From contig NZ_FNYT01000005.1 in the NCBI RefSeq assembly GCF_900109135.1, positions 1 through 64,000 of the forward strand: DNA of 64,000 bases, in the 5' to 3' direction. The position numbers were made by a program, and so were the translations under genes. Within the stretch, counting starts at the first letter, position 1, and every line of letters begins with the position of its first letter. The DNA comes from Trichococcus ilyis (GTDB taxonomy: Bacteria; Bacillota; Bacilli; Lactobacillales; Aerococcaceae). This document shows, in pieces, positions 44,479 through 53,436 of the stretch. The notes beneath the pieces were generated by a model. That model worked only from the letters and a program-made list of their open reading frames with translations, was not told where the DNA came from and made no database searches.

Positions 44479-46440
44479 TCAATCACTGCCCCTCAGTATA
44501 TTTTTGGTGATGCCGATCAGTTCCGTGAACATGAACGGTTTCTTAAGGTAGTGCCTCACCTGCAGGTCGAAAGCCCGCTCCACTGTCGCTTTGTCCTTTT
44601 GGTGGGACATCAGGATGTACGGAATCCGGCTGCGCTCCGAGTAGAAAGAAAGACTTTCTTTCAGCAGCAGTCCATCCATTTTCGGCAACAGCAGCTCCGA
44701 AATGATCAGACTGATCCGCTCTTTTTTTGTCAACGCCAGAGCCTCAAGACCATCTTTCGCTGTATGGACGCTGAAGCCTTCCTTCTCCAAAGCGCGCTTC
44801 AGGAGATCCAGCGTGAGTTCGTCCTCATCCACAAGGAGGACATTTTTGACGGCATCCGCATTTGGGCTGACCTTCGTCTCGCTGCACACGCTGTTTCCGG
44901 TCAGTTTGGCGATCTGCAGACGGCTGTATGCCGTATTTTGGACGAACTCGGAAATGCTTTCCGGCTTGTCCAAAGCTGCGGTCACTTCTTCAAAAAACAC
45001 CATGCCGATCGACAGGGTGATCCGTTCCCGGAACAGGTTGGACTGGGCCGTCGTTTTCCGGATTTGCTCAGCTGCCGCTATGGCCTTCGTCTTTTCCGAA
45101 TCCGGTATGAAGCAGGCGAAAAGCGCGTCCTGAAGCTTGAAGACGCGATGCTTCTCCCCCTTGTCCCGTTTCAGCAGATAGGCGAGGTTCTTCAGCGTTT
45201 CGTCCCGATAACGGGTGCCGTACTCCAGCCTGATGTCGGCCAGATTGTCGATATCGATCAGGCAAAGCGCTCCGTTGGGGAAGTCGCCGTATGCATTCTT
45301 CATGTAGTCGAGGAAAAACATTTCGTTGAACAGCCCTGTAATCGGGCAGCGGATGAATTTGTCCTGGATTTTTTCCATGCTTGCCACCAGATTTTTGTTG
45401 AAGGCTTCCAATTTGCGGTACTTGTCGTTGATTTCCTTGATTTTCCTGTCCCTTTTGAGCAGTTTCGAATGGATGATTTCCGGAACCGGAATCGCATATT
45501 CCTGGCGGATGGCTTGGGTCAAGGGTTCCAAAACTTCCAAGATTGCCAGGCCCTTCTCGCGGAAAATGACTTCGAACAGTTTGTTCCAGGCTTCCACCCC
45601 GGATGCTGCATACTCTTGGATAAGCCCGCTCTCTTCATCCAAAACGGCGCCTTGTCTCTCCAGGACAGCTCGGATGGCAGCTGGTTCATACATGGTATAC
45701 AGCTTCTGGACGACGCGGTTGCAAGCCAACAGATAGCGTTTCGAAGCGGACAGCTTGGGTTCACTGCCGCTGCCATAATTCCATTCCCGCAGCGTACCGA
45801 TAAAGCTTTCGATTTCCTCATCCACTATCTTTCCTGTTCTGGGCGCAAGCCTGTTGATATCGCTGCGCAGAAGTTTGTTCATCAGGGAATGCATCCATTC
45901 ACCGTACGGCAAGTATTGCCCCTCATGCCCTTCCTCCACCAGCGATTCTTGCTGGCGTTTCATGAAGGGGGTGAACAAGTTGCCGGAAAAAAGCGTGCTT
46001 GTCCTTTCGTCATACGTTATGACGATCCCGCTTAGGAAAATATAGGGAGGAACAAAAAATTGCAGTTTCCTGCCCGAAGGCAAAATAAGCTCATAGCCTT
46101 CTTCGTCAAGCAAGTAAACGTCAGACGTAACCCCAAAATGCCGCAGCCCCCTTGCCGTCACGCCATGTGTCACAACGACCGCCTGCAATCCTTTCTGTTC
46201 CCACAAAGGCAGGCTTGCGCAACATTCCGGTCCCGGATGCTGCACAATCACATGGGTGATCCTCTCCAACGGGATAATCTTTAGCACATCCTCAAAGCCC
46301 GCTTCAAATCCCGCCACAGGACCCGGATCGATGAGGATGCCGTTCCCGTTTTCCATCAATAAATAAGCATTGCAATCACTATTTTCCCCTACCGGATAAA
46401 AACCTTCTGTAATCATCCTATCGGCCAGTCGATTTCCCAT
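44479..46440 (-). CDS. Three-domain controller: MBL fold, degenerate GGDEF, degenerate receiver
   Basis: The 653-residue protein has a metallo-beta-lactamase fold (about 12-250) in which the HxHxDH site reads QHPGPEC (67-73) and the usual SGD is SGN (152-154). A GGDEF fold follows (about 358-520, with DKFIRCPITGLFNE and LIDIDN) whose GGDEF is QDALF at 437-441. The receiver domain (530-653) keeps DED at 538-540 and Lys634, but the phospho-acceptor Asp is Glu582 (SELLLPKMDG). All three active sites therefore look non-catalytic. It probably binds or controls the GT2 synthase encoded 1 bp downstream. GAGGGAT ribosome site. Confidence 0.8.
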   Translation of the reverse strand: MGNRLADRMITEGFYPVGENSDCNAYLLMENGNGILIDPGPVAGFEAGFEDVLKIIPLERITHVIVQHPGPECCASLPLWEQKGLQAVVVTHGVTARGLRHFGVTSDVYLLDEEGYELILPSGRKLQFFVPPYIFLSGIVITYDERTSTLFSGNLFTPFMKRQQESLVEEGHEGQYLPYGEWMHSLMNKLLRSDINRLAPRTGKIVDEEIESFIGTLREWNYGSGSEPKLSASKRYLLACNRVVQKLYTMYEPAAIRAVLERQGAVLDEESGLIQEYAASGVEAWNKLFEVIFREKGLAILEVLEPLTQAIRQEYAIPVPEIIHSKLLKRDRKIKEINDKYRKLEAFNKNLVASMEKIQDKFIRCPITGLFNEMFFLDYMKNAYGDFPNGALCLIDIDNLADIRLEYGTRYRDETLKNLAYLLKRDKGEKHRVFKLQDALFACFIPDSEKTKAIAAAEQIRKTTAQSNLFRERITLSIGMVFFEEVTAALDKPESISEFVQNTAYSRLQIAKLTGNSVCSETKVSPNADAVKNVLLVDEDELTLDLLKRALEKEGFSVHTAKDGLEALALTKKERISLIISELLLPKMDGLLLKESLSFYSERSRIPYILMSHQKDKATVERAFDLQVRHYLKKPFMFTELIGITKNILRGSD

Positions 46441-46481
46441 TATTTTATCCCTCTATTTTAGCTTCATGTTAATTTGATGAT

Positions 46482-46506
46482 ATTCTGTTTGATAAATAAA
46501 CAGAAT
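46482..46506. promoter_or_regulatory. Palindromic operator at the controller promoter
   Basis: ATTCTGTTT (46482-46490) and AAACAGAAT (46498-46506) form a perfect 9-bp inverted repeat with a 7-bp spacer. It lies just downstream of, and touching, the -10 element, a classical repressor position. Confidence 0.55.
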
Positions 46507-46513
46507 TATAGCA
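46505..46513 (-). promoter_or_regulatory. Extended -10 promoter of the controller-GT2 operon
   Basis: The minus strand reads TGCTATAAT (TATAAT at 46505-46510), 65 bp before the controller start codon. Confidence 0.55.
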
Positions 46514-46658
46514 TATCCTTCACTGAAAAAACGTTAAATTCTTGTTACAGTAAGGCTTGTTTTCCCCTGATCCAAGCAGTCTTTCCCGGCCTGCGCGAAA
46601 CCTCATTTTCGTGCGAAATAACGCGGCAGCAATCGATCCGGCTGGCGTATTTTTTCCT

Positions 46659-46788
46659 GCTCCGTCCAACGCAGGCTTCGCCGGAGTTGGCGCGATATTC
46701 TGCAGTCTAGCTCCGATATGATCGGCTTTGCCGTAGATAAGCCCACTGGTAATCGCTGTCCTCCGATGAATGTTCGCACCACCGGAGC
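46659..46788. repeat. Three-hairpin intergenic repeat, copy 3
   Basis: Hairpins at about 46659-46687, 46709-46738 and 46759-46788 repeat the CTCCG/CGGAG arms at a 50-bp period; the middle one is degraded. It fills most of the 369-bp gap behind the glycosidase-like gene; between 46514 and 46658 I see no gene. Confidence 0.65.
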
Positions 46789-46809
46789 AAGCATCGGTCA
46801 ATCATGCCA

Positions 46810-49002
46810 TCATTCAGCGCTGGCGGCGTGCTCATCCAGTGCCTCAAACGCTTCCTGAATAATGTAATACGATGGTTTCAACCGTTCATGGTAGGTCGGC
46901 ATATCCCAGGCTTCCCAAGTATATTTTGCCATTTTGACAGGGCTCGTAGCCAATTCCCCGGATTTTTGGACAGCCATCCCTATTTTGAATCCATCAGTGG
47001 CCTGCGCTTGGATTTTGCCGTTTTCGTAATGATCGCCCATGATTTGCTTGGTCGAAGGATCCATAACGTTCAGAAGCTGCCAAGGTATCCGGATTTCGAC
47101 ATTTCCGTCCTTGACGGCATAATCGGTCAGGGAATCATAGGCCTCATGCTCCGGGTTCGCATCACCCAGCGACAGCAACCCTGTTTCATAGGAAGAAAAA
47201 GGCAAAGTCTGCTGGGATGCAGGCAGGAAAATCTCCCTTGAGAGGCAATGCAGCATCGGATTGAAGATCCCTGAATCCTTGACCGCAAAGGCGGAATTTT
47301 TGTCGATCATCCCCAATTGCTCGGCATAGAGGTAATGGAAGGAATCATAATAGGCATCCACCAGGATCCGGGCGTCATCCGCTCCGGCGATCCGGACCAT
47401 AAAATCGGCTCCGCTTGAAAATTGCAGTTGCTGACCTGCGGCTGCCGTGTTCCCTTGGTCCGCGATCGTGTCGATCGGGATGCAGAGCGTGTCGGCGCCG
47501 AAATCGAATCCTTCAGTTGCGACCATCAGATATAGGTATTTTTCATCAGATGCCGCATACAAAGCGCCGTCCGTTGTTTCGGCGATCGGTTCGGTTTTGC
47601 TCCAGTCGGAAATATCCCCGTCCACGTAACGGGCGGACGCTTCCTCGCCGGGGTCGAATGCCATCAGACCGAATTCCTGCTCGTTCGTCTGGGGATTGGA
47701 CCAATAGGCACGCCGGTCAGCCAAATCGAAATCCATCGTATTCCAGGTCCGTTTGAACCACTCATCCTGCCATGTGAAGACCAAACCGCCGCAGTATCCT
47801 TCCGAATGGATGTCCTGCAGCAGATCCACCACTATTTCGCCTTGCTCCGTTTCATCATGATTGCCCTGGTCATAACCGGAATAAAGGCTCTCATGGGCTT
47901 TCCCGCGCGATGCCGGCACTCCGAATTCGGCGACCAGGACCGGCACCGTATGCTCCGCCATCAGATCCTCCAGATAGGCGCGGTAGGTGTTGATTTCCCC
48001 GTTCTCATCCACATCCTGGATATACTCCTCCTCGTAACTCAGGAAATCCGGATAGTAGGGATAGATATGATACGCGGCAAACAGTCCTGCCGGGAATGAA
48101 CTCCGGGCCTTGATGTGTTCCGTATTCACCACCGCTTTGTCTTCTTTTTCGTAAGGCTCGCTCGGGTGTTCCAGCATGTCTGTCGTCACCCAGTTCGTGA
48201 ATCCCAACGCCCTTGTCGTCCGGTACTCCTCCGCTTCGTAGCGCAGCACCGCATCCCCAGCTTCACTCAAAAATACTTCGAAGGGCGAGGCGTCTTCCGT
48301 ATACAAATATTCCCCCGAGAAACTTGTCTTTCCCGGACTATTCAGGTTCGTCGTCTCCACAAATGCCGGATCCCATTCGATTCCCATGATCCAGCCGATG
48401 ACATAGGGTGAGATGTCTTTCGTGTACTCACCGCTGGCGAATCCCGGTTTTTCAGGCAAAACGGCATTCCCATGGAAAATGTCGACCAAATTTTTGGCAT
48501 CCGCAACAAAATCCTGCTTAATTTTTTCATCTTCGGCAAAGGCATCCTGAAGCGTAGCGATATCCTCCTCGTTGATCCATACCCCCTGCATCAGATAGAG
48601 CGGCTGCTCGGCCGTCCGGTTGAATTCGTACAGCGCATTATAAAAAGCGGGGTCCAAAGTCGTGTACACCCGGATGACTTCCGCATGCATGTCGCTGATG
48701 TAGCCGAACCACCGCAGATAATCCTCTTCGGTTATCCCGAGCTCCCCCGGGAAATAACCGGGTTTGGCCGCGCCGATGTTGACCCCTTCCAAGAATTCAT
48801 TCTGCCATTCGTTGTCCCTGTATATGGAAAACTCTTTGCCGTCAGTTTTGGAAATGAAGCTTAAACCCCGTTCTTCATAAAAAGCGGCATCCGCTTCGGT
48901 GACCGCGTTGTTGTATCTCATAAAAACCATCAGCACTGCGGTTGCACCAAGCAACGCAAAAATCCTCACCGCCAGTTTTTGTTTTCTGCTCATCCTGATC
49001 AT
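46810..49002 (-). CDS. Membrane-anchored glycoside hydrolase-like protein
   Basis: The 730-residue protein has an N-terminal anchor (VRIFALLGATAVLMVFM), a TIM-barrel-like region (about 60-440) and a beta-sandwich resembling a carbohydrate-binding or DOMON-type domain (about 455-690). Segments such as VIRVYTTLDPAFYNALYEF, VIGWIMGIEWDPAFV and VLVAEFGVPASRG are like GH2/GH5-clan barrels, with Glu candidates in the IEWD and AEFG segments. It should act on a glycan outside the cell. Placement next to the GT2 synthase suggests trimming or processing of that polymer. AAGGGG ribosome site before the ATG. Confidence 0.72.
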   Translation of the reverse strand: MIRMSRKQKLAVRIFALLGATAVLMVFMRYNNAVTEADAAFYEERGLSFISKTDGKEFSIYRDNEWQNEFLEGVNIGAAKPGYFPGELGITEEDYLRWFGYISDMHAEVIRVYTTLDPAFYNALYEFNRTAEQPLYLMQGVWINEEDIATLQDAFAEDEKIKQDFVADAKNLVDIFHGNAVLPEKPGFASGEYTKDISPYVIGWIMGIEWDPAFVETTNLNSPGKTSFSGEYLYTEDASPFEVFLSEAGDAVLRYEAEEYRTTRALGFTNWVTTDMLEHPSEPYEKEDKAVVNTEHIKARSSFPAGLFAAYHIYPYYPDFLSYEEEYIQDVDENGEINTYRAYLEDLMAEHTVPVLVAEFGVPASRGKAHESLYSGYDQGNHDETEQGEIVVDLLQDIHSEGYCGGLVFTWQDEWFKRTWNTMDFDLADRRAYWSNPQTNEQEFGLMAFDPGEEASARYVDGDISDWSKTEPIAETTDGALYAASDEKYLYLMVATEGFDFGADTLCIPIDTIADQGNTAAAGQQLQFSSGADFMVRIAGADDARILVDAYYDSFHYLYAEQLGMIDKNSAFAVKDSGIFNPMLHCLSREIFLPASQQTLPFSSYETGLLSLGDANPEHEAYDSLTDYAVKDGNVEIRIPWQLLNVMDPSTKQIMGDHYENGKIQAQATDGFKIGMAVQKSGELATSPVKMAKYTWEAWDMPTYHERLKPSYYIIQEAFEALDEHAASAE

Positions 49003-49350
49003 CGTGTTTTCCCCTTAGTCCCAGCACTCACTGGAATGTTTCTATCGTTTTTATCACCATTGAAAATAATATAACATTTACCTTGCCATTATTTAGCTAT
49101 CTTCCAAAAAAAATACAAAAAGAATACTGAAGTTCCAAAACGAATTTTTTCGAAATACTTGATCAGACAACATTCCGGAAAATCCACTGTCCACAATTGT
49201 ACGGGAATGGCACTTACCTCCAATTGATTTCCATTCTTTCCGCCTCAGTCATTTTTCTTTCAGATGAGTGATAAATATTCACCACTTTTGTGTTAAAGGA
49301 TTTACTGATTCGATTGTATAATGAATAAAAAAATTGATTGTGAGGTACAA
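49003..49350. other. Divergent intergenic region of the polysaccharide locus
   Basis: No gene is seen in these 348 bp. It is AT-rich and carries divergent promoters. On the plus strand TTAAAG (49293-49298) with an 18-bp spacer and TATAAT (49317-49322) serves the secreted protein; that -10 overlaps an upstream ATG, which argues for the downstream start at 49351. Confidence 0.55.
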
Positions 49351-50268
49351 ATGCCCATGAAGCCATCGAAATTGATCCCGCTTTTCCTTATCTTTGCTCT
49401 GCTGTTCGCACCTGTGACTGCCGTCCAAGCCGCTCCCAACAAGAACAACACTTCCGTCGTCAGCACCGGCAGCTATTCCACTTGGTTGTGGAACACCAAT
49501 GAGATCACATACAACAGCGACAATATCCTGAATTTTCTTGTGGCCAACAACGTAACCGATTTGCACCTGCAAGTGAACTATGGAATAGACTACGCCTACT
49601 ATCAGGATTTCATCAGCAGGGCAGCAGCCAATAATATTGCCGTGCATGCTTTGGAGGGATCGCCTGACTGGGTTCTGCCTGAAGGCACAGTCTACCAGGA
49701 CTATTTCTTCAACTGGCTGACCGATTACCAAGCCAACTCCGCTCCGGAAGCCCGCTTCAAGGGCATGCATCTGGACGTGGAGCCTTACCACTACAGCACG
49801 GGCTACGGCACGGATCCGAACGGGGTTTTGGGACGTTATCAGGATTACCTGATGCATGCAAAAACAGTGGCGAACAATCTGCAATTGAATTTGGCCATCG
49901 ACATCCCGTTCTGGTTCAATGAAGTGCAATACAGCACGGCTTACGGGAACGGCAACCTGGCGGCATGGATTTTCAACAACATCAAGACCGTCACAATCAT
50001 GGCCTACCGCGACTTCGCTGTCGGGGCCAACGGCATCAATCAGATCGCCGAAACCGAAATGAACCTAGCTCGCCAATACAACGTGAGTGCGACCATCGCC
50101 GTCGAAACCGAAAACATCGGCGATCCGACCTATGTGACCTTCTTCGAGGAGGGCAGCACCTACATGTACAACGAACTGAGTCTTGTCCGCCAGTACTTCA
50201 GCAAAAACCGCGCCTTCAGCGGCATCGGCATCCATCATCTGGGCAGTTGGATGAATATGAATCCATAG
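49351..50268 (+). CDS. Secreted TIM-barrel protein, putative glycoside hydrolase
   Basis: The 305-residue protein has a signal peptide (KLIPLFLIFALLFAPVTAVQA, probably cut after AQA-like VQA) and a single TIM-barrel-like domain. Strand-end motifs LHLQVNYGIDY, KGMHLDVEPYHY and VTIMAYRDFA resemble GH18/GH114-like barrels, with acidic residues in DVEPY as catalytic candidates. It is divergent from the glycosidase-like gene and likely part of the same polysaccharide locus. The start at 49351 has GAGG 5 bp upstream. Confidence 0.65.
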   Translation: MPMKPSKLIPLFLIFALLFAPVTAVQAAPNKNNTSVVSTGSYSTWLWNTNEITYNSDNILNFLVANNVTDLHLQVNYGIDYAYYQDFISRAAANNIAVHALEGSPDWVLPEGTVYQDYFFNWLTDYQANSAPEARFKGMHLDVEPYHYSTGYGTDPNGVLGRYQDYLMHAKTVANNLQLNLAIDIPFWFNEVQYSTAYGNGNLAAWIFNNIKTVTIMAYRDFAVGANGINQIAETEMNLARQYNVSATIAVETENIGDPTYVTFFEEGSTYMYNELSLVRQYFSKNRAFSGIGIHHLGSWMNMNP

Positions 50269-50281
50269 GCATTGGAAACAG

Positions 50282-50361
50282 GCCGTCTCACGCGAGGCGG
50301 CTTTTCCTTGCGTGCTGGGGGCTCACAAAATCGGAATAACCCGCCAAAAGTGATTTGGCGG
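50282..50361 (+). terminator. Terminator region after the secreted protein
   Basis: GCCGTCT and AGGCGGC pair near 50282-50301 and are followed by TTTTCC. A second hairpin, CCCGCCAAA/TTTGGCGGG, lies at 50339-50361. Confidence 0.55.
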
Positions 50362-50385
50362 GCAAAATTGCATTGGTTTCCACAG

Positions 50386-50418
50386 AAAAACCTTCCAAAG
50401 GATCTTTGGAAGGTTTTT
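50386..50418. terminator. Bidirectional terminator
   Basis: AAAAACCTTCCAAA and TTTGGAAGGTTTTT form a perfect 14-bp stem with a 5-nt loop between the secreted protein gene and the DUF1456 gene. Confidence 0.85.
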
Positions 50419-50536
50419 CTTAGTATAAGCTGATCATAAAACCCGTCAAGGCCATTTCGGAAGGCTTTTCCGACATCATATTCGAAAAATAACCCGCCAC
50501 TGAACCCGTCAGACTGCTCTTATGCTAAATTCCAGC

Positions 50537-51061
50537 CTAGCCCCGGTAGCGCAGCGCCAGCCCTTTCAGGAAATTACGCGCATAGCGGTCGCCGCAAGGC
50601 TTGTAGTTGCGGTGCCCTTCTTTGCGCAGGACGGCGCTAAGTTCGCTTTTCGACACGGTTACGCCTGCCGATTCCAGGATTTCCAGCATATCTTCGTTCG
50701 TCAAAGTCAGCGCGATTTTGACCTTCTTCAGCAACGTATTGTTGACGTTCCCGTTGTTCAGCAGAAATTCCGGCTTGGGTTCTGCTTCGCCGGGCTTCGT
50801 TTTCGGTTTGCCGCGTTGGGAAGTGATGAGACCGTTCAGGAACGATTCCAGCGCCGCGTTGTCGCAAGCCAATTGTCCATCGCCTGACGGGTCATCCGCG
50901 CCCGCAGCGTCCGTTGCTTCATCCTTCTTCGGATTCTTGAGCATCTGTTGCACGGCTTCCTTCGTCACTTCGAGTCCGCCCAAGCGGAACACTTCCACCA
51001 TATCCGCATCCTTGATGTCCAGCGCATAGCGTAAGCGGATCAATATATCATTGTTGTCCAT
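50537..51061 (-). CDS. DUF1456 family protein (YehS-like)
   Basis: The 174-residue protein has two copies of the DUF1456 domain: NNDILIRLRYALDIKDADMVEVFRL at the N-terminus and NNTLLKKVKIALTLTNEDMLEILES in the second half, joined by an acidic, alanine-rich linker. This is the standard architecture of the family. The function is unknown. Monocistronic, facing the secreted protein gene. Confidence 0.85.
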   Translation of the reverse strand: MDNNDILIRLRYALDIKDADMVEVFRLGGLEVTKEAVQQMLKNPKKDEATDAAGADDPSGDGQLACDNAALESFLNGLITSQRGKPKTKPGEAEPKPEFLLNNGNVNNTLLKKVKIALTLTNEDMLEILESAGVTVSKSELSAVLRKEGHRNYKPCGDRYARNFLKGLALRYRG

Positions 51062-51183
51062 AATTAGCCTCCAAATTTTCCTTTTCAGTTGTCCTTTTCC
51101 AGTATACCCTGTTGGCCTGCGGAATGCCTTATACTTTTTCTCATTTTTTTAAAATTAGCTCTTCACTTCTCACATAAATGTGT

Positions 51184-51189
51184 TATAAT
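51184..51189 (+). promoter_or_regulatory. -10 element of the tRNA gene
   Basis: TATAAT lies 34 bp before the tRNA; a TTCACT -35 fits at 16-bp spacing (51162-51167). Confidence 0.55.
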
Positions 51190-51222
51190 CAAACATACGA
51201 GCAGGTGATTCATCTGTTTAAC

Positions 51223-51294
51223 GGTTCCTTAGCTCAGCGGGAGAGCACTACCTTGACATGGTAGGGGTCGCTGGTTCAATCCCAGTAGGGACCA
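51223..51294 (+). tRNA. tRNA-Val(GAC)
   Basis: The 72-nt sequence folds as a complete cloverleaf: acceptor GGTTCCT/AGGGACC with one G-T pair, anticodon stem CTACC/GGTAG, anticodon loop TTGACAT with anticodon GAC, and T-arm GGTTCAATCC. The 3' CCA is not encoded (TCA follows the discriminator A). It reads GUC and GUU valine codons. It is a lone tRNA with its own promoter and terminator. Confidence 0.95.
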
Positions 51295-51316
51295 TCAAGC
51301 TTCAGCACAACACTGA

Positions 51317-51359
51317 AAAGAGGCACGATCGGAGAGATCCGCTCGCGCCTCTTTTTTTT
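51317..51359. terminator. Terminator shared by the tRNA and the M15 peptidase gene
   Basis: AAAGAGGC and GCCTCTTT arms with inner CGATCGGA/TCCGCTCG pairing; T-run on the plus strand, with A-run opposite for the minus-strand gene ending at 51358. Confidence 0.8.
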
Positions 51360-52551
51360 AATCGACTGTCGGCGCTTGGCTCATGGCCGCATCCAACAGA
51401 TATTCGCCTTTGCTGCTGTCGTCCTCGGTGGCGAAGCGCGCATCGAGATCGTTGAAATGCCACCATTCCGAAGCCAGCGGCGTCAGCCCGGCATCCGTGC
51501 AGTAGCGCTGCAGCAGGATCGCGGCCTCATTCATCGTATCCGCCAGAGTGGCCTGCAGCCAAGCAGTCGGCGAACTGGATTTGACCGGTCCGGTGAATGT
51601 AGCCGAGGCCATGCTCAGCTCGTGGATGGTCGTCGGCATCGTGTATTCGGTGTAGCTTGTGACGGCCGTCGCGGCATAGTCGCCGATGACGATTTTCTGC
51701 TGCTCAGTCACTTTCGCAAGCGTGACATCGATGGCATAGCCCATCTGATGGTTCGAAACGCTTGTCGCAATGAACCAGTTGGTGTCCCAAGGAGCGGTAT
51801 TGATTCCCGCCATCACTTCCGGATCGTCCGCTGCCAGCACCGTCACGGCATCCACAGTCAGCTTCTGGACGGAATAAGGACGGTACCCTTCATAGATGAC
51901 CAACGTATTCCCATCCGCCAAAGCGGCTTGTTGCGCCAGATAAATTTTCTTCGACATACTGTATAGTACCGGCACGATGTCGCTAATTTTCCCAAGCCGC
52001 ATGTTGTAAGCTTTTCCGTCATAAAGCGCTTCGCCGGTGATGCCGGGGATCGCTTTTCCGGAAGAGACGAACTTGGATGCGTAGGTGTTGGTGTTGTCAT
52101 AGATGATGGAAGGGATCACATCCGGGAGATTGATGAAACAATGCAGATGCTGCACCCATCCGGATTCCGTTGCGGTCTGGACGAACCACCAGTCGCCCTC
52201 TTCCTCCAGCACCTCGAAAGCGGTGCCCGCTTCCAGTGCCGCAAGCGTTTCGGAAGCCGCATCGGGAGTCGCCTTCAGATCCATCCCGATCGAGGCATAC
52301 CCGGTCGCCCCGGTGACGGGAAGCTCCAGCTCCCCTGCATACACCAGCGGCTCAGGATTTTCCGGCTGCACATCCGCTGTTTCCCCTGCCTCGCTGGAAG
52401 TCACCGTTTCTGAAGTTATCTCTTCCGAACTCGCCGAAGCGATTTCCGCCTCCTCCGTTTCCGCCCTTTCATCCTGCCCGGAGCAAGCGGAAAGCACCGC
52501 CACTGTCAGGAAACCGATGACAGCGCGGCGCCAATTTCTTTTGATTCTCAT
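51358..52551 (-). CDS. Lipoprotein M15 family D-Ala-D-Ala peptidase with SH3 domain
   Basis: The 397-residue protein has a lipobox VLSAC near residue 23, an acidic Ser/Thr/Glu linker, a bacterial SH3 domain (about 75-145) and an M15 metallopeptidase domain with YRPYSVQ, SNHQMGYAID and EWWHFND, holding the zinc ligands. GYRP and EWWHF suggest VanX/DdpX-like D-Ala-D-Ala dipeptidases, but VanY-type carboxypeptidase activity is possible. It acts on the cell wall. It lies 17 bp downstream of the TraX gene on the same strand. Confidence 0.85.
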   Translation of the reverse strand: MRIKRNWRRAVIGFLTVAVLSACSGQDERAETEEAEIASASSEEITSETVTSSEAGETADVQPENPEPLVYAGELELPVTGATGYASIGMDLKATPDAASETLAALEAGTAFEVLEEEGDWWFVQTATESGWVQHLHCFINLPDVIPSIIYDNTNTYASKFVSSGKAIPGITGEALYDGKAYNMRLGKISDIVPVLYSMSKKIYLAQQAALADGNTLVIYEGYRPYSVQKLTVDAVTVLAADDPEVMAGINTAPWDTNWFIATSVSNHQMGYAIDVTLAKVTEQQKIVIGDYAATAVTSYTEYTMPTTIHELSMASATFTGPVKSSSPTAWLQATLADTMNEAAILLQRYCTDAGLTPLASEWWHFNDLDARFATEDDSSKGEYLLDAAMSQAPTVD

Positions 52552-52568
52552 ATCTTTTCAGTCCTCCA

Positions 52569-53282
52569 TTACGCGGATGCGATCATTTTCACCAGTTCCA
52601 ACAGCACCAGATGGAACGGATAGAAAGCATAGAAGCCCCATTTCATCAGATTGGATTTCTTGCCTTGCCTTCCTTTGTAGAGGAGCAGTAAGGGCACGGC
52701 CAGAAAGATGCCCAGCTGGTAGGCTTGCGTCCAGCCGATTTCCCGGATGGACGGGATGATGTGGAACAGGATGCCGATGACAGCGAAACTGAGCAGCTGT
52801 TTTTCGGTCTGTCCCCTGAACAGCCCGAAAAACAGGATCCACAACACCGCTACGTAATTCCAATCAGCCGGAACAGCCAACAGGCAACACGCCAAAACGA
52901 TTGCCGCTCTCAACGGGAGGGACCAATCCTCTCGTTTTGCCGCCGCCAAAGCCACCAGCCCCAGCGCCAAGCCCCAGATCACGCTGGTTGCCTGCCACCA
53001 CTGAAGTCCGAAATACCAGACATACGGAAAATGCGAAACTACGGCGAACAGGAACAGCCGCAGCGTATACTTTTTCAGATCGGAAGTGTAGTGGTAGCCT
53101 TCCGCGATCATATAGCACATGATCGGGGCGGCGATCCGCCCTGCTATCCGCAACACCACGCCTTCAAGCGTATCCTGCGGCACAAATACCGCAAATATAT
53201 GATCAAAAAACATTGCGATTATGGCAAGGTTCTTCAATGTATAGGACGAGAGGTCTTTTGGAATAGCGCTGCTGCCTTGCAT
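52569..53282 (-). CDS. TraX family membrane protein
   Basis: The 237-residue protein has about seven or eight membrane helices. The segment LKNLAIIAMFFDHIFAVFV and the GRIAAPIMCYMIAEGYHYT motif are typical of the TraX family, acyltransferase-3-like proteins whose founder acetylates F pilin. In Firmicutes they may acylate envelope components. Start at 53282 has AAGGAG; the longer frame to 53363 is rejected. Confidence 0.82.
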   Translation of the reverse strand: MQGSSAIPKDLSSYTLKNLAIIAMFFDHIFAVFVPQDTLEGVVLRIAGRIAAPIMCYMIAEGYHYTSDLKKYTLRLFLFAVVSHFPYVWYFGLQWWQATSVIWGLALGLVALAAAKREDWSLPLRAAIVLACCLLAVPADWNYVAVLWILFFGLFRGQTEKQLLSFAVIGILFHIIPSIREIGWTQAYQLGIFLAVPLLLLYKGRQGKKSNLMKWGFYAFYPFHLVLLELVKMIASA

Positions 53283-53436
53283 CGAAGTGCTCCTTACTGT
53301 CACATTTTTCACAACCCTTACTATTGAACGGATTGACCGGCCTGTATACCGGTCCTTTTCCACAGTATAGTCTTTCGGCCCGCCGGCAATCCCCGAAAAA
53401 AAGCCAGAGATTTGCGGAAAAACTCACGCAAAAGAT

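Noticed and set aside
44317-46035. 572-codon plus-strand open frame
   Set aside because: Antisense to the controller gene, without a ribosome site or domain; codon bias of the true gene keeps the opposite frame open.
44479-46440. Active diguanylate cyclase
   Set aside because: The GGDEF signature reads QDALF and no RxxD inhibitory site is found, so cyclase activity is unlikely.
46520-46801. 93-codon minus-strand frame
   Set aside because: Lies within the three-hairpin repeat region and has no ribosome site or family resemblance.
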